Shown: one piece after another, positions 35,936 to 45,105 of the stretch
Layout of the letters: each line of letters begins with the position of its first letter
Position numbering within the stretch: the first letter of the stretch is position 1
NCBI RefSeq assembly: GCF_001559075.2
Contig: NZ_CP014015.2
Coordinates: forward strand, 2,604,001-2,668,000
Source of the DNA: Citrobacter amalonaticus
GTDB taxonomy: Bacteria; Pseudomonadota; Gammaproteobacteria; Enterobacterales; Enterobacteriaceae
Reading direction: 5' to 3'
DNA length: 64,000 nt
Translations under genes and position numbers: made by a program
The notes under the pieces: model-generated
Databases searched by the model: none
What the model saw: only the letters and a program-made list of their open reading frames with translations
Told to the model about the DNA's origin: nothing

Positions 35936-37018
35936 TCAGTTCCGTCGATAGGTTTTTTGCGCGGAATTGACTTTATACAGGTAGCGGCGTGACTCAGAAG
36001 AGGGGTGACGCGTGGTTAACGTCTGGTACACATCCCCTGGCGTCATGCTGTTGATGATATTCGCGGCCTGCACTTTATCACTGGAGAAGACGCGCAGTAC
36101 GCTGCCCGCCCCGCCATTGTAAGCGGTAATCACCGCATAGCGCCGCGAGGTAGGGTTATCGATTCCGCCCAGATAGACATTATTGAGCATCGCCAGATAT
36201 GCGGTACCAGTATCAATGTTGCTGGCCGGATCGAACAATTCACTGCGACTCGGCGTACCGGAACGGCCCTGCGAGCGATAAACGTCTTTCCCGGCGGTAT
36301 GCTGAACCACCTGCATCAGACCCAGCGCATCGGAACGGCTCACCGCGTACGGGTTGAAGGACGACTCCGTCTGCATAATCGCCAGAATCAGCGACTCATC
36401 AATGCCATATTTATGGGAAGCCTTGCGCACCATGCCGAGGTATTTATGCGCACGTTTATCCAGGTGATTCGGCACCAGGTTAATCGTCACGCTGAAAATC
36501 ATGCGGATCCCGTTGCTGCGACTTTTCATCCGCGTTTGCAGCAGGTAATCGGCGAAGTTCGTCGCCCGGCCTTCCCAGCGGATTGGTTGTCCGGTGTGAT
36601 CGAGCACCTGGCCGTACAGGAACGGCTCTCGGGAGATCTGAATGTCATCGACGTCAGAGTAGAGGTCGACGGAGGTGGGATCGTCACCCATCAGCAGCGT
36701 TTTAATGATGGCGCGACGCAAGTGTGCTGCAGGTTCCGTCCCGGCGATGGTCTCAACGGTAATGGTCCCGTCGTCAAAGTTGATATGGCTGCGGGTCTGG
36801 TACTGATCGGTATACTTCACGTAGTCCTTCGGACCGGCGATCAGCACTTCCTGATAGCCCCACAGATTTTCAATGTTGTGGGCAAACTGCCCCATCAGAA
36901 TGTCAAAACCGTTGGTATCCTTGACCCAGGCTTCATTATAAGAATCGCCTTTTTTGGTCGAGCTGGAACAGGAGATAAGCAACGGTGCAATAACGGCAAG
37001 CGCGAGAAATTTTTTCAT
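35936..37018 (-). CDS. mltC: membrane-bound lytic murein transglycosylase C
   Basis: A 360-residue outer-membrane lipoprotein that cleaves peptidoglycan between MurNAc and GlcNAc to give the 1,6-anhydro product. A lipobox (LLISC) ends the signal at about residue 16. The C-terminal SLT domain carries the catalytic Glu in MQTESSFNPYAVSRSDALGLMQV and an AYNGGAGSVLRVF motif. Two adjacent ATG codons (37018 and 37021) can both start it; 37018 gives the length closest to E. coli. yggX ends 73 nt upstream of this start. Confidence 0.96.
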   Translation of the reverse strand: MKKFLALAVIAPLLISCSSSTKKGDSYNEAWVKDTNGFDILMGQFAHNIENLWGYQEVLIAGPKDYVKYTDQYQTRSHINFDDGTITVETIAGTEPAAHLRRAIIKTLLMGDDPTSVDLYSDVDDIQISREPFLYGQVLDHTGQPIRWEGRATNFADYLLQTRMKSRSNGIRMIFSVTINLVPNHLDKRAHKYLGMVRKASHKYGIDESLILAIMQTESSFNPYAVSRSDALGLMQVVQHTAGKDVYRSQGRSGTPSRSELFDPASNIDTGTAYLAMLNNVYLGGIDNPTSRRYAVITAYNGGAGSVLRVFSSDKVQAANIINSMTPGDVYQTLTTRHPSSESRRYLYKVNSAQKTYRRN

Positions 37019-37091
37019 CATTCCGGGAGTGCGTGTTGTGTTTGTCGTTGTGCGGTGTTGCCGGACAGCGTTGAACCATCCGGCAACGTGC

Positions 37092-37367
37092 TTATTTTTT
37101 ATCTTCCGGCGTATAACCTTCGATATGCACGTCTTTACCTTCAAACAGGAAGTTGATCATCTCCTGCTCCAGCAGTTTGCGATGCTCGACGTTCATCATA
37201 TTGAGTTTCTTTTCGTTGATAAGCATGGTCTGCTTGTGCTGCCACTGCGCCCACGCTTCTTTTGAAATCTCGTTATAAATGCGTTTCCCCAGTTCGCCCG
37301 GGTACAGCTGGAAATCCTGTCCTTCTGCTTCACGCTGCAGGAAAGTGCAAAAAATCGTTCTGCTCAT
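37092..37367 (-). CDS. yggX: probable Fe(2+)-trafficking protein YggX
   Basis: A 91-residue cytoplasmic protein linked to iron trafficking and protection of iron-sulfur clusters from oxidation. The signature start MSRTIFCTFLQREAEG contains the key Cys7; PGELGKRIYNEISKEAW and KLNMMNVEHRKLLEQEM follow. It lies 27 nt after mutY, which encodes an iron-sulfur enzyme, and the two are probably co-transcribed. Length equals E. coli YggX. Confidence 0.96.
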   Translation of the reverse strand: MSRTIFCTFLQREAEGQDFQLYPGELGKRIYNEISKEAWAQWQHKQTMLINEKKLNMMNVEHRKLLEQEMINFLFEGKDVHIEGYTPEDKK

Positions 37368-37394
37368 AACTCATCCTCTTCATCGTCCGGTGCG

Positions 37395-38447
37395 TTAAAC
37401 GGGGGCACCGGTACGTAACTGCTGTAATAAACGCTCCACCGGAGCCGCCAGGCCAACAGATGGCGGTTGCGCTAAGTTATACCAGAGCGCGTTGCCTTCA
37501 TCCATGCATGAACCGCATGAAGACACAGTAAGCCACATAGGCACAATATCCAGATGGAAATGGCTGAACGTATGGCGAAACGCGTTAAGTTGGGTCAAAT
37601 TATCAGCGTTCACATGCCGTTGCGCCAGCCATTCCCGTAATTCCTCTTCACTGGCAAACTGCGGAAAACAGAATAACCCGCCCCACAATCCGCTTGGCGG
37701 GCGCTGTGCCAGTAAAACGTCGTCCTGATGTTGCAGCAGCAGAAAATAGCCTGTCCGCTCAGGCAGCGTCTGTTTCGGTTTCTTGCCGGGGTAAAGTGAC
37801 CAGCTGTCATTCGCACAGGCGACACAACCGTTCTGCAACGGGCACAGCGAGCATTTCGGTTTTGAGCGCGTACACACCATCGCGCCTAAATCCATCATCG
37901 CCTGGTTAAAACGCTCCACACCTTTCACCGGCGTAACGTGCTCGCTCAGATCCCAGAGCTTTTTCTCAACCTCTTTTTTACCCGGCCAGCCGCTAACAGC
38001 ATAGCAGCGCGCCAGCACGCGTTTAACGTTGCCATCAAGAATCGGAAAAGGTTTACCCAGCGAGAGTGACAGTACGGCGCCGGCGGTTGAACGCCCGACG
38101 CCGGGGAGCGCCGCCACGTCTTCAAAAGTTTCCGGGAACACGCCGTTATGCCGTGTGGCGACCTGTTGCGCCGCCTTGTGCAGATTGCGCGCCCGGGCGT
38201 AGTAACCGAGCCCCGTCCACAGGTGGAGCACTTCGTCCAGCGGCGCGTTGGCGAGATCGGTCACCGTCGGGAAATGGGCCATAAACCGTTCAAAGTAAGG
38301 AATGACCGTCGTCACCTGGGTCTGTTGCAGCATCACTTCTGAGAGCCATACTTTGTAAGGCGTCTTATCAATTTGCCAGGGCAGGGTTTTTCGCCCGTAT
38401 TTATCGTACCAGTCCAGAACCTGGGCTGAAAATTGAGACGCTTGCAT
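37395..38447 (-). CDS. mutY: A/G-specific adenine DNA glycosylase
   Basis: A 350-residue repair enzyme that removes adenine mispaired with 8-oxoguanine. The HhH-GPD core has Glu37 near MLQQTQ and the LPGVGRSTAGAVLSLSLG hairpin with the following Asp (ILDGNVKRVL). The [4Fe-4S] ligands are in CTRSKPKCSLCPLQNGC (C-x6-C-x2-C-x5-C). A C-terminal NUDIX-like domain follows (LAQRPPSGLWGGLFCFP) for 8-oxoG recognition. The ATG at 38447 gives MQASQFSAQVL and the E. coli length; the extension to 38477 lacks support. It is divergent from trmB. Confidence 0.97.
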   Translation of the reverse strand: MQASQFSAQVLDWYDKYGRKTLPWQIDKTPYKVWLSEVMLQQTQVTTVIPYFERFMAHFPTVTDLANAPLDEVLHLWTGLGYYARARNLHKAAQQVATRHNGVFPETFEDVAALPGVGRSTAGAVLSLSLGKPFPILDGNVKRVLARCYAVSGWPGKKEVEKKLWDLSEHVTPVKGVERFNQAMMDLGAMVCTRSKPKCSLCPLQNGCVACANDSWSLYPGKKPKQTLPERTGYFLLLQHQDDVLLAQRPPSGLWGGLFCFPQFASEEELREWLAQRHVNADNLTQLNAFRHTFSHFHLDIVPMWLTVSSCGSCMDEGNALWYNLAQPPSVGLAAPVERLLQQLRTGAPV

Positions 38448-38609
38448 GGTCACCGAATTCATTATGGTTGGGGGCAAGATTGCAGCACAGAGGCAACAGG
38501 GTGTAAACCGGAACTTTCCGCAGCGTGAGCGCTTCCTTTACTTGCATCCGGCAACTAACTTTGGATAATGCCCGTTTTCAGACCTTAATCACAAGCAGAC
38601 TTAACTTTT

Positions 38610-39329
38610 ATGAAAAACGACGTCATCTCACCGGAATTTGATGAAAACGGCCGTCCACTGCGCCGGATTCGTAGTTTTGTTCGTCGCCAGGGGCGACTGA
38701 CCAAAGGGCAGGAGCACGCGCTGGAAAACTACTGGCCGGTGATGGGCGTTGAATTCAGCGAAGAGCCGGTGGATTTCGCGACGTTGTTTGGCCGTGAAGC
38801 GCCGGTCACGCTGGAGATTGGCTTCGGTATGGGCGCTTCTCTGGTGGCGATGGCGAAAGCGCGTCCGGAGCAAAATTTCCTCGGTATTGAAGTTCACTCA
38901 CCAGGCGTGGGCGCATGTCTGGCGTCGGCGCATGAAGAGGGCGTTGAGAACCTGCGCGTGATGTGTCATGACGCGGTCGAAGTACTGCATAAAATGATTC
39001 CTGACAATTCTTTAACGATGGTTCAGCTCTTTTTCCCTGACCCGTGGCACAAAGCACGTCATAATAAACGCCGTATCGTTCAGGTACCGTTTGCCGAGCT
39101 GGTCAAAAGCAAACTGAAACTGGGCGGCGTGTTCCACATGGCGACTGACTGGGAAGCCTATGCAGAGCACATGCTTGAAGTGATGTCCTCCATTGACGGG
39201 TATAAAAACCTGTCGGAGAGTAACGATTACGTACCGCGCCCACCATCGCGCCCGGTAACCAAATTTGAACAACGTGGCCATCGTCTTGGTCACGGCGTAT
39301 GGGACTTAATGTTCGAGAGGGTGAAATAA
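38610..39329 (+). CDS. trmB: tRNA (guanine-N7)-methyltransferase
   Basis: A 239-residue SAM-dependent enzyme that makes m7G46 in the variable loop of tRNAs. The SAM-binding motif EIGFGMGASLVAMA is at about residues 69-82, IEVHSPGVG follows, and the catalytic/tRNA-binding segment LFFPDPWHKARHNKRR lies near 140-155. The stop overlaps the yggL ATG by one base (TAATG), so the pair is coupled. It is divergent from mutY with 162 nt between the starts. Confidence 0.96.
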   Translation: MKNDVISPEFDENGRPLRRIRSFVRRQGRLTKGQEHALENYWPVMGVEFSEEPVDFATLFGREAPVTLEIGFGMGASLVAMAKARPEQNFLGIEVHSPGVGACLASAHEEGVENLRVMCHDAVEVLHKMIPDNSLTMVQLFFPDPWHKARHNKRRIVQVPFAELVKSKLKLGGVFHMATDWEAYAEHMLEVMSSIDGYKNLSESNDYVPRPPSRPVTKFEQRGHRLGHGVWDLMFERVK

Positions 39330-39655
39330 TGGCAAAGAACCGTAGCCGTCGTCTGCGTAAAAAAATGCACATCGACGAATTCCAGGAATTAGGATTTTCG
39401 GTGGCATGGCGTTTCCCGGAAGGCACATCTGAAGAGCAGGTTGATAAAATTGTTGATGACTTTATCAATGACGTTATTGAACCGAACAAACTGGCCTTTG
39501 ACGGCAGCGGTTATCTGGCCTGGGAAGGTCTGATCTGCATGCAGGAAATCGGCAAATGCACTGAAGAGCATCAGGCGATTGTGCGTAAGTGGCTGGAAGA
39601 ACACAAACTTGAAGAAGTGCGTACCAGCGAACTTTTCGACGTTTGGTGGGACTAA
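39329..39655 (+). CDS. yggL: DUF469 family protein YggL
   Basis: A 108-residue cytoplasmic protein beginning MAKNRSRRLRKKMHIDEFQELG, highly basic at the N terminus and acidic after. The family has been linked to the ribosome, but the function is not settled. The start at 39329 shares a base with the trmB stop; ten extra codons upstream lie inside trmB and are rejected. It ends SELFDVWWD, as in E. coli. Confidence 0.94.
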   Translation: MAKNRSRRLRKKMHIDEFQELGFSVAWRFPEGTSEEQVDKIVDDFINDVIEPNKLAFDGSGYLAWEGLICMQEIGKCTEEHQAIVRKWLEEHKLEEVRTSELFDVWWD

Positions 39656-39666
39656 CTACGCATACG

Positions 39667-39686
39667 GGGCCAGCATTTGCTGGCCC
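39667..39686 (+). terminator. hairpin between yggL and yggN
   Basis: GGGCCAGC, loop ATTT, GCTGGCCC, followed by GATTTGTCTT. The stem is strong but the T run is poor, so termination may be partial, leaving yggN partly co-transcribed with trmB-yggL. Confidence 0.55.
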
Positions 39687-39707
39687 GATTTGTCTTGAGG
39701 GAAAGTT

Positions 39708-40427
39708 ATGATGCGCAAAACGCTGCTGGCGGCAGCCCTTTCTGTAACGGCGATGGCCGCTCATGCAGACTACCAGTGCAGCGTCACGCCGCGTGACGAT
39801 GTGATTCTGAGCCCGCAAACGGTGCAGGTGAAGGGTGAAAACGGCAACCTGGTGATCACGCCGGACGGCAATGTGATATACAACGGTAAGCAGTACACGC
39901 TGAGCGCCGCACAGCGCGAGCAGGCGAAAGATTACCAGGCCGAACTGCGCAGCGCGCTGCCGTGGATTGATGAAGGTGCCAGAAATCGTGTCGAAAAAGG
40001 GCGCGTGGCACTGGATAAAATTATCGCCAAAGAAGTGGGCGAGAGCAGCAACATGCGGGGTCGTCTGACGAAGCTGGATGCTCAGTTGAAAGAGCAGATG
40101 AACCGGATTATCGAGCATCGCACTGACGGCCTGACGTTCCACTACAAGGCTATCGATCAGGTCCGTGCCGACGGTCAGCAACTGGTGAACCAGGCGATGG
40201 GCGGCATTTTGCAGGACAGCATCAACGAAATGGGTGCAAAAGCCGTCCTGAAAGGCGGCGGTAACCCGCTGCAGGGCGTACTGGGCAGTCTTGGCGGACT
40301 ACAGACATCGATTCAGGACGAATGGAAGAAGCAGGAAAAAGATTTCCAGCAGTTCGGTAAAGACGTGTGCAGTCGCGTGGTGACGCTGGAAGATAACCGC
40401 AAGGCGCTGGTCAGCACCCTTAAATAA
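39708..40427 (+). CDS. yggN: DUF2884 family periplasmic protein YggN
   Basis: A 239-residue exported protein of unknown function. The signal peptide ends AAHA at about residue 21. The mature part starts DYQCSVTPRDD and is rich in charged helices (for example AQREQAKDYQAELR and RLTKLDAQLKEQMNRI), with a second Cys near the C terminus (GKDVCSRVV) that could pair with the first. Length and sequence pattern match E. coli YggN. It is followed by a strong terminator. Confidence 0.93.
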   Translation: MMRKTLLAAALSVTAMAAHADYQCSVTPRDDVILSPQTVQVKGENGNLVITPDGNVIYNGKQYTLSAAQREQAKDYQAELRSALPWIDEGARNRVEKGRVALDKIIAKEVGESSNMRGRLTKLDAQLKEQMNRIIEHRTDGLTFHYKAIDQVRADGQQLVNQAMGGILQDSINEMGAKAVLKGGGNPLQGVLGSLGGLQTSIQDEWKKQEKDFQQFGKDVCSRVVTLEDNRKALVSTLK

Positions 40428-40443
40428 ACTTTTCATATAAAAC

Positions 40444-40477
40444 AATGGCACAGATCGCCTCTGTGCCATTTTCTTTT
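40444..40477 (+). terminator. terminator after yggN
   Basis: A perfect 11-bp stem (AATGGCACAGA with TCTGTGCCATT), loop TCGCC, followed by TTCTTTT. It lies 16 nt after the yggN stop. Confidence 0.95.
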
Positions 40478-40616
40478 GCCTTTCCACCTCGTTTTGATAT
40501 CCACCTCTAAATTTAACAATCTGATAGATACATTTGTCTGGTTAATTGGATGAAATCACATTATTCATCTCTGGCATTGGGATAATGCGGCAAATTCACG
40601 TAACTGGAGAAATAAC

Positions 40617-41663
40617 ATGGAGTTTTTCAGGAAAACGGCACTGGCTGCACTGGTTATGGGCTTCAGCGGCGCGGCGCTCGCCTTACCAAACGTCACTATT
40701 TTAGCGACGGGCGGGACGATTGCCGGTGGCGGTGACTCCGCAACCAAATCCAACTATACGGCGGGTAAGGTTGGCGTAGAGAATCTGGTCAGAGCCGTTC
40801 CTCAACTTAAGGATATTGCTAACGTTAAGGGCGAACAGGTTGTCAATATTGGTTCACAGGATATGAACGACGACGTCTGGTTAACTCTGGCGAAGAAGAT
40901 CAATACTGAGTGTGACAGCACCGACGGTTTCGTGATTACGCACGGTACTGACACGATGGAAGAGACGGCTTACTTCCTCGATCTGACCGTGAAATGCAAC
41001 AAGCCGGTGGTACTGGTTGGGGCGATGCGTCCGTCCACCGGGATGAGCGCGGACGGTCCGTTCAACCTCTACAACGCCGTTGTAACGGCAGCGGATAAAG
41101 CCTCTGCCAATCGTGGCGTGCTGGTGGTGATGAACGACACCGTGCTTGACGGTCGTGACGTAACCAAGACCAATACCACGGATGTGGCGACCTTCAAATC
41201 CGTAAACTACGGACCGCTGGGCTACATTCATAACGGCAAAATCGACTACCAGCGTACGCCTGCGCGTAAGCACACCACCTCCACGCCTTTCGACGTTTCT
41301 AAGCTGAATGAACTGCCGAAGGTGGGTATCGTCTATAACTACGCGAATGCTTCAGATCTGCCGGCAAAAGCGCTGGTGGATGCAGGTTATGATGGGATTG
41401 TGAGCGCTGGTGTGGGTAACGGCAACCTGTACAAAACGGTCTTCGATACGCTGGCAACCGCGGCGCATAAAGGGACGGTTGTAGTGCGTTCTTCCCGCGT
41501 ACCGACCGGTTCAACCACGCAGGATGCTGAAATTGATGATGCGAAGTACGGTTTCGTTGCCTCTGGTTCCCTGAACCCACAGAAGGCACGCGTGCTGCTG
41601 CAACTGGCGTTGACCCAGACCAAAGATCCGAAACAGATCCAGACGATGTTTAATCAGTATTAA
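40617..41663 (+). CDS. ansB: periplasmic L-asparaginase II
   Basis: A 348-residue type II asparaginase with a Sec signal ending ALA at residue 22. It hydrolyses asparagine to aspartate and ammonia in the periplasm. Both catalytic triad segments are visible: ATGGTIAGGGDS with the nucleophile Thr, and THGTDTMEET with Thr and Asp. Substrate-binding GAMRPSTGMSADGP is also present, and two cysteines (TECDS, VKCNK) can form the usual disulfide. Monocistronic. In E. coli it is induced anaerobically through FNR and CRP; the 189 nt upstream is AT-rich, but I did not assign individual sites. Confidence 0.97.
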   Translation: MEFFRKTALAALVMGFSGAALALPNVTILATGGTIAGGGDSATKSNYTAGKVGVENLVRAVPQLKDIANVKGEQVVNIGSQDMNDDVWLTLAKKINTECDSTDGFVITHGTDTMEETAYFLDLTVKCNKPVVLVGAMRPSTGMSADGPFNLYNAVVTAADKASANRGVLVVMNDTVLDGRDVTKTNTTDVATFKSVNYGPLGYIHNGKIDYQRTPARKHTTSTPFDVSKLNELPKVGIVYNYANASDLPAKALVDAGYDGIVSAGVGNGNLYKTVFDTLATAAHKGTVVVRSSRVPTGSTTQDAEIDDAKYGFVASGSLNPQKARVLLQLALTQTKDPKQIQTMFNQY

Positions 41664-41697
41664 TCGCTGAAGACGGCTGCGTCCAGGCCTGTTCCAG

Positions 41698-41760
41698 GCA
41701 GGATAAGGCGCAGCCGCCATCCGGCAAATTGCCTGATGGCGCCACGCTTATCAGGCCTAC
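41698..41760. repeat. REP element pair
   Basis: AGGCAGGATAAGGCGCAGC with GCCATCCGGCAAATTGCC, and TGCCTGATGGCG with CGCTTATCAGGCCTACG. They lie between the convergent ends of ansB and hemW. Confidence 0.88.
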
Positions 41761-41781
41761 GTTCACTACATCGTTACCGTA

Positions 41782-42918
41782 TTACTCCGCCAGAAACAGC
41801 TCCAGCAGCGAATTCAAAAACAGCTTGCCGTGCCGGGTGATCTGCCAGTACGTCTCGCACTCGGTCAGATACCCCTGGGCAATGGCCTCATCAAGCGGCT
41901 GACGAATCACCGTCTCCGACAATCCCGTATACTGCGTAAATTCAGCTCGCGGCGCTGCTTCCAGCAGACGGAATCGGTTCATGAAAAATTCAAACGGTTT
42001 ATCGACCTGCTCCACATCACGCTGGCTTTCCAGATAACGCCCTTGCATATAGCCACGCGGATGGCGCGTTTTGGTGGTGCGCAGAATGCGGCCATCGGGG
42101 AACGTGACCTTACCGTGCGCGCCGCAGCCAATGCCCAGATAATCGCCAAAGCGCCAGTAGTTCAGGTTGTGCTGACACTGATAGCCCGGTCTGGCATAGG
42201 CTGAGGTTTCATACTGCTGATAACCTGCGGCGGTTAACAGCTGGTGGCCCTGCTCGAAGATATCCCACAGCGCATCATCGTCCGGTAACACTGGCGGGCG
42301 AGAACCAAACAGCGTATTCGGTTCAATCGTCAGCTGATACCACGAGAGATGCGGCGGATTCAGCGCAATCGCCTGGCGCAGGTCATCCAGCGCGTCGTCC
42401 AGCGACTGATCCGGCAGGCCGTGCATTAAATCGAGGTTAAAGCTGCGCAAGCCTAAGCCGCTGGCGAGATTCGCCGCGCGGCAGGCCTCCTGCGGGCCGT
42501 GAATGCGTCCCAGACGCTTCAGTTTGGGTTCGCTAAAGCTCTGCACGCCGATAGAGATACGGTTCACCCCGGCATGCTGATAATCGACAAAGCGATCGGC
42601 TTCGACCGTGCCCGGATTCGCTTCCATCGTAATTTCCGCATCCGCTGACAGATTCAGGCGCGCACGCACGCCATCGAGCAGCGTTTGCATCGCCGGGCCG
42701 GAAAGCAGGCTCGGCGTACCGCCACCGATGAAAATCGTCTTCACTTCACGGCCCTGCGCATACGCAACGTCCGCGTCGAGATCGCTCAGCAAATGCCGGA
42801 CGTAATCATCGTGCGGGACTTCACCTTTTAACGCATGCGAGTTGAAATCGCAGTATGGGCATTTCTGCACGCACCACGGAATGTGAATGTAAAGACTCAA
42901 CGGCGGCAACTTAACCAT
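41782..42918 (-). CDS. hemW: haem chaperone HemW (radical SAM)
   Basis: A 378-residue radical SAM protein once annotated as a second coproporphyrinogen III oxidase (YggW) and now regarded as a haem-trafficking chaperone. The iron-sulfur motif WCVQKCPYC (C-x3-C-x2-C) lies near residue 20, followed by the GGGTPSLL loop and SIGVQSF. A HemN C-terminal domain follows. It overlaps rdgB by 8 nt and is the last of a compact operon yggS-yggT-yggU-rdgB-hemW. Confidence 0.95.
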   Translation of the reverse strand: MVKLPPLSLYIHIPWCVQKCPYCDFNSHALKGEVPHDDYVRHLLSDLDADVAYAQGREVKTIFIGGGTPSLLSGPAMQTLLDGVRARLNLSADAEITMEANPGTVEADRFVDYQHAGVNRISIGVQSFSEPKLKRLGRIHGPQEACRAANLASGLGLRSFNLDLMHGLPDQSLDDALDDLRQAIALNPPHLSWYQLTIEPNTLFGSRPPVLPDDDALWDIFEQGHQLLTAAGYQQYETSAYARPGYQCQHNLNYWRFGDYLGIGCGAHGKVTFPDGRILRTTKTRHPRGYMQGRYLESQRDVEQVDKPFEFFMNRFRLLEAAPRAEFTQYTGLSETVIRQPLDEAIAQGYLTECETYWQITRHGKLFLNSLLELFLAE

Positions 42919-43504
42919 TACGTAAGGCTTCCAGCAGCAGCTTCAGCGCTTGCCCGCGGTGAGAAATCGCGCTTTTCTCTTCACGCGTCAGTTCGGCGGC
43001 GGTTTTGCCTTCCGAAGGCACGAAGAAGATCGGGTCATAGCCAAAGCCGCCGTTGCCTGCTGCCGTACGCGCAATCACGCCTGGCCAACTGCCATGGCAC
43101 ACCAGCGGTGTAGGATCGTCAGCATGACGCAGATAAACCAGCACGCAGTGGAAACGCGCCTGACGCTGTTCGTCCGGCACATCCTTCAGGGTATGCAGCA
43201 GCTTTTCCAGGTTCTGTTGGTCGCTTGCGTCTTCACCGGCATAGCGCGCGGAGTAGATCCCCGGCGCGCCGCCCAGCACGTCAACGGCCAGACCTGAGTC
43301 GTCGGCAATCGCCGGTAAACCGGTGATTTGTGCGGCATGGCGCGCTTTCAGGATCGCGTTTTCAATAAAGGTTAGCCCGGTCTCTTCGGCAGAATCGACG
43401 CCGAGATCCGTTTGCGCTACCACATCAAGCCCGAAATCGCTGAGCAGCGACGCGAGCTCACGCACTTTACCGGCATTGCCGGTTGCGAGGACGACTTTTT
43501 GCAT
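42911..43504 (-). CDS. rdgB: dITP/XTP pyrophosphatase (house-cleaning NTPase)
   Basis: A 197-residue HAM1-family enzyme that hydrolyses dITP, ITP and XTP to monophosphates, keeping deaminated purines out of DNA. ATGNAGKVREL at residues 7-17, TGLPAIADDSGLAVDVLGGAPG in the middle, and GYDPIFFVP towards the C terminus form the substrate and metal site. It overlaps hemW by 8 nt and follows yggU by 7 nt. Confidence 0.96.
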   Translation of the reverse strand: MQKVVLATGNAGKVRELASLLSDFGLDVVAQTDLGVDSAEETGLTFIENAILKARHAAQITGLPAIADDSGLAVDVLGGAPGIYSARYAGEDASDQQNLEKLLHTLKDVPDEQRQARFHCVLVYLRHADDPTPLVCHGSWPGVIARTAAGNGGFGYDPIFFVPSEGKTAAELTREEKSAISHRGQALKLLLEALRNG

Positions 43505-43511
43505 AGGATAC

Positions 43512-43802
43512 CTAATCAGTTAATGCCGCGACTTCTGGCGGGATCTGTTGCGGATGAATGATTTTAACCTGTTTATGGCGGCCAAGTTCACCCTTTTCAA
43601 TGACAACCTGGCTCTTTGCCACGCGGAACTGCTTACCGAGAAACTTCACCAGATGACTGTTCGCCTGGCCATCTACCGGCGGGGCGGTAATGGCGACTTT
43701 CAGTTCGTCGCCATGTAAACCGACAATGCTGTCGCGACTGGCTTTCGGCTGAATATAGAGCCGTAAAACCAGTCCGTCATCGCAGCGGGTTACGGCACTC
43801 AT
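43512..43802 (-). CDS. yggU: UPF0235 protein YggU
   Basis: A 96-residue DUF167 protein of unknown function. The start at 43802 (MSAVTRCDDG) overlaps the yggT stop in an ATGA arrangement, and gives the E. coli length; four further in-frame codons lie inside yggT. GLVLRLYIQPKASRDSIVGLHGDELKVAI and PPVDGQANSHLVKFLGKQF are the family signature. It sits between yggT and rdgB in one operon. Confidence 0.93.
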   Translation of the reverse strand: MSAVTRCDDGLVLRLYIQPKASRDSIVGLHGDELKVAITAPPVDGQANSHLVKFLGKQFRVAKSQVVIEKGELGRHKQVKIIHPQQIPPEVAALTD

Positions 43803-44365
43803 AGCGCCATCCACAGCCCCGGCAGCAGCATATTACCGGTTGCCTGCAGAACCTCGCCAATCCCCATGTTGATCACATACAACAGCAGGACGAGAATCAT
43901 TGGCGAGAAATCGATGCCGCCCATACCCGGAAGAATGCGACGAATCGGGCGCAACAGCGGATCGGCCAGTTGAATCAGCACATACTCAATCGGGCTACGG
44001 CCCTGGCTTACCCAGCTCATGATGGCCATCACCAGCAGCACCCAGAAGATCAACAGGCCGATGGTTTTGAGCACGATCAGCACGGCGGCGATCCAGACGA
44101 TCGGCAGGAACGTCACCACTTTAAACAGCACTATCGCTTTGATAAAGCTGAGGATAAACGCAACCAGCAGCGATGCGCTGTCGACCGGTCCCATCGGGGG
44201 AATAATACGGCGCAGCGGCCCAATAATCGGTTGCGTCACTTTCACCACAAACTGGGAGAAAGGGTTATAAAAGTCACAGCGAGCCCATTGCATCCACACG
44301 CGCAATAACAGCACCATGGTGTACAGCTCAATTACCGTTGAGAGCAAGAAGGTCAACGTATTCAT
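43799..44365 (-). CDS. yggT: YggT family inner-membrane protein
   Basis: A 188-residue membrane protein with two copies of the YGGT domain, each with paired hydrophobic helices and a PFSQFVVKVTQPIIGPLRRIIPP / QLADPLLRPIRRILPGMGGID motif. Relatives are linked to osmotic tolerance and, in other bacteria, to cell shape. It lies 18 nt after yggS and is coupled to yggU by a 4-nt overlap. Confidence 0.94.
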   Translation of the reverse strand: MNTLTFLLSTVIELYTMVLLLRVWMQWARCDFYNPFSQFVVKVTQPIIGPLRRIIPPMGPVDSASLLVAFILSFIKAIVLFKVVTFLPIVWIAAVLIVLKTIGLLIFWVLLVMAIMSWVSQGRSPIEYVLIQLADPLLRPIRRILPGMGGIDFSPMILVLLLYVINMGIGEVLQATGNMLLPGLWMAL

Positions 44366-44383
44366 GGCGTTCCTCAGATTTCC

Positions 44384-45088
44384 TTAATTTTTTGTGTAAT
44401 CACGTGCACCAAAAATGGCGGTGCCGATACGTACCATCGTGCTACCCGCCGCAATGGCGGCTTCCATATCATCCGACATACCCAGCGACAGGGTATCGAC
44501 GTCAGGATAGCGCGTTTTCAGCCCGGCAAATGCTACAGCCATTTGGCGGGCAACTTCAAACTGCCTTACATAATCTGACTCAGGAGCAGGGATCGCCATC
44601 AGACCACGCAGACGAAGATTCGGTAATTCGACGACCTCTGCGGCAAGCGCGTCCAGTTCCTCCAGCGGAATGCCGGACTTGCTGTTTTCATCGCTGATGT
44701 TGATTTGAATCAGTACGTTCAGCGGTCCCAGTTCTGCCGGACGCTGTTCGCTCAGCCGGGTAGCAATGCGCAGGCGGTCGAGGGTATGGCACCAGTCAAA
44801 GTGCTCGGCCACCAGACGGCTTTTATTGGACTGTAACGGGCCGATAAAGTGCCATTGCAGGCCGGCAATGCCTTTCTCGCGAAAGTGGCGAATTTTCTCC
44901 ACCCCTTCCTGCACGTAATTTTCACCAAAGGCCAACTGACCGGCGGCGATGGCTTCTTCGATGGCGCTCGCAGGTTTAGTTTTACTCACTGCAAGTAACG
45001 TAACTTCTTCTGAAGCGCGCCCGCAACGCGATGCGGCGGCTGAGATTTTGTCCCGGACCTGTGCCAGGTTATGCGCGATATCGTTCAT
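44384..45088 (-). CDS. yggS: PLP homeostasis protein YggS
   Basis: A 234-residue single-domain PLP-binding protein with the fold of alanine racemase and no known catalytic activity. It keeps pyridoxal phosphate and amino-acid pools in balance. LLAVSKTKPASAIEEAI contains the PLP lysine at about residue 36. FGENYVQEGVEKI, WHFIGPLQSNK and SLGMSDDMEAAIAAGSTMVRIGTAIFG are the family hallmarks. It is the first gene of the yggS-yggT-yggU-rdgB-hemW operon and divergent from yggR with only 17 nt between the starts. Confidence 0.96.
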   Translation of the reverse strand: MNDIAHNLAQVRDKISAAASRCGRASEEVTLLAVSKTKPASAIEEAIAAGQLAFGENYVQEGVEKIRHFREKGIAGLQWHFIGPLQSNKSRLVAEHFDWCHTLDRLRIATRLSEQRPAELGPLNVLIQINISDENSKSGIPLEELDALAAEVVELPNLRLRGLMAIPAPESDYVRQFEVARQMAVAFAGLKTRYPDVDTLSLGMSDDMEAAIAAGSTMVRIGTAIFGARDYTKN

Positions 45089-45105
45089 TTTCCGAGGATC
45101 TGTAT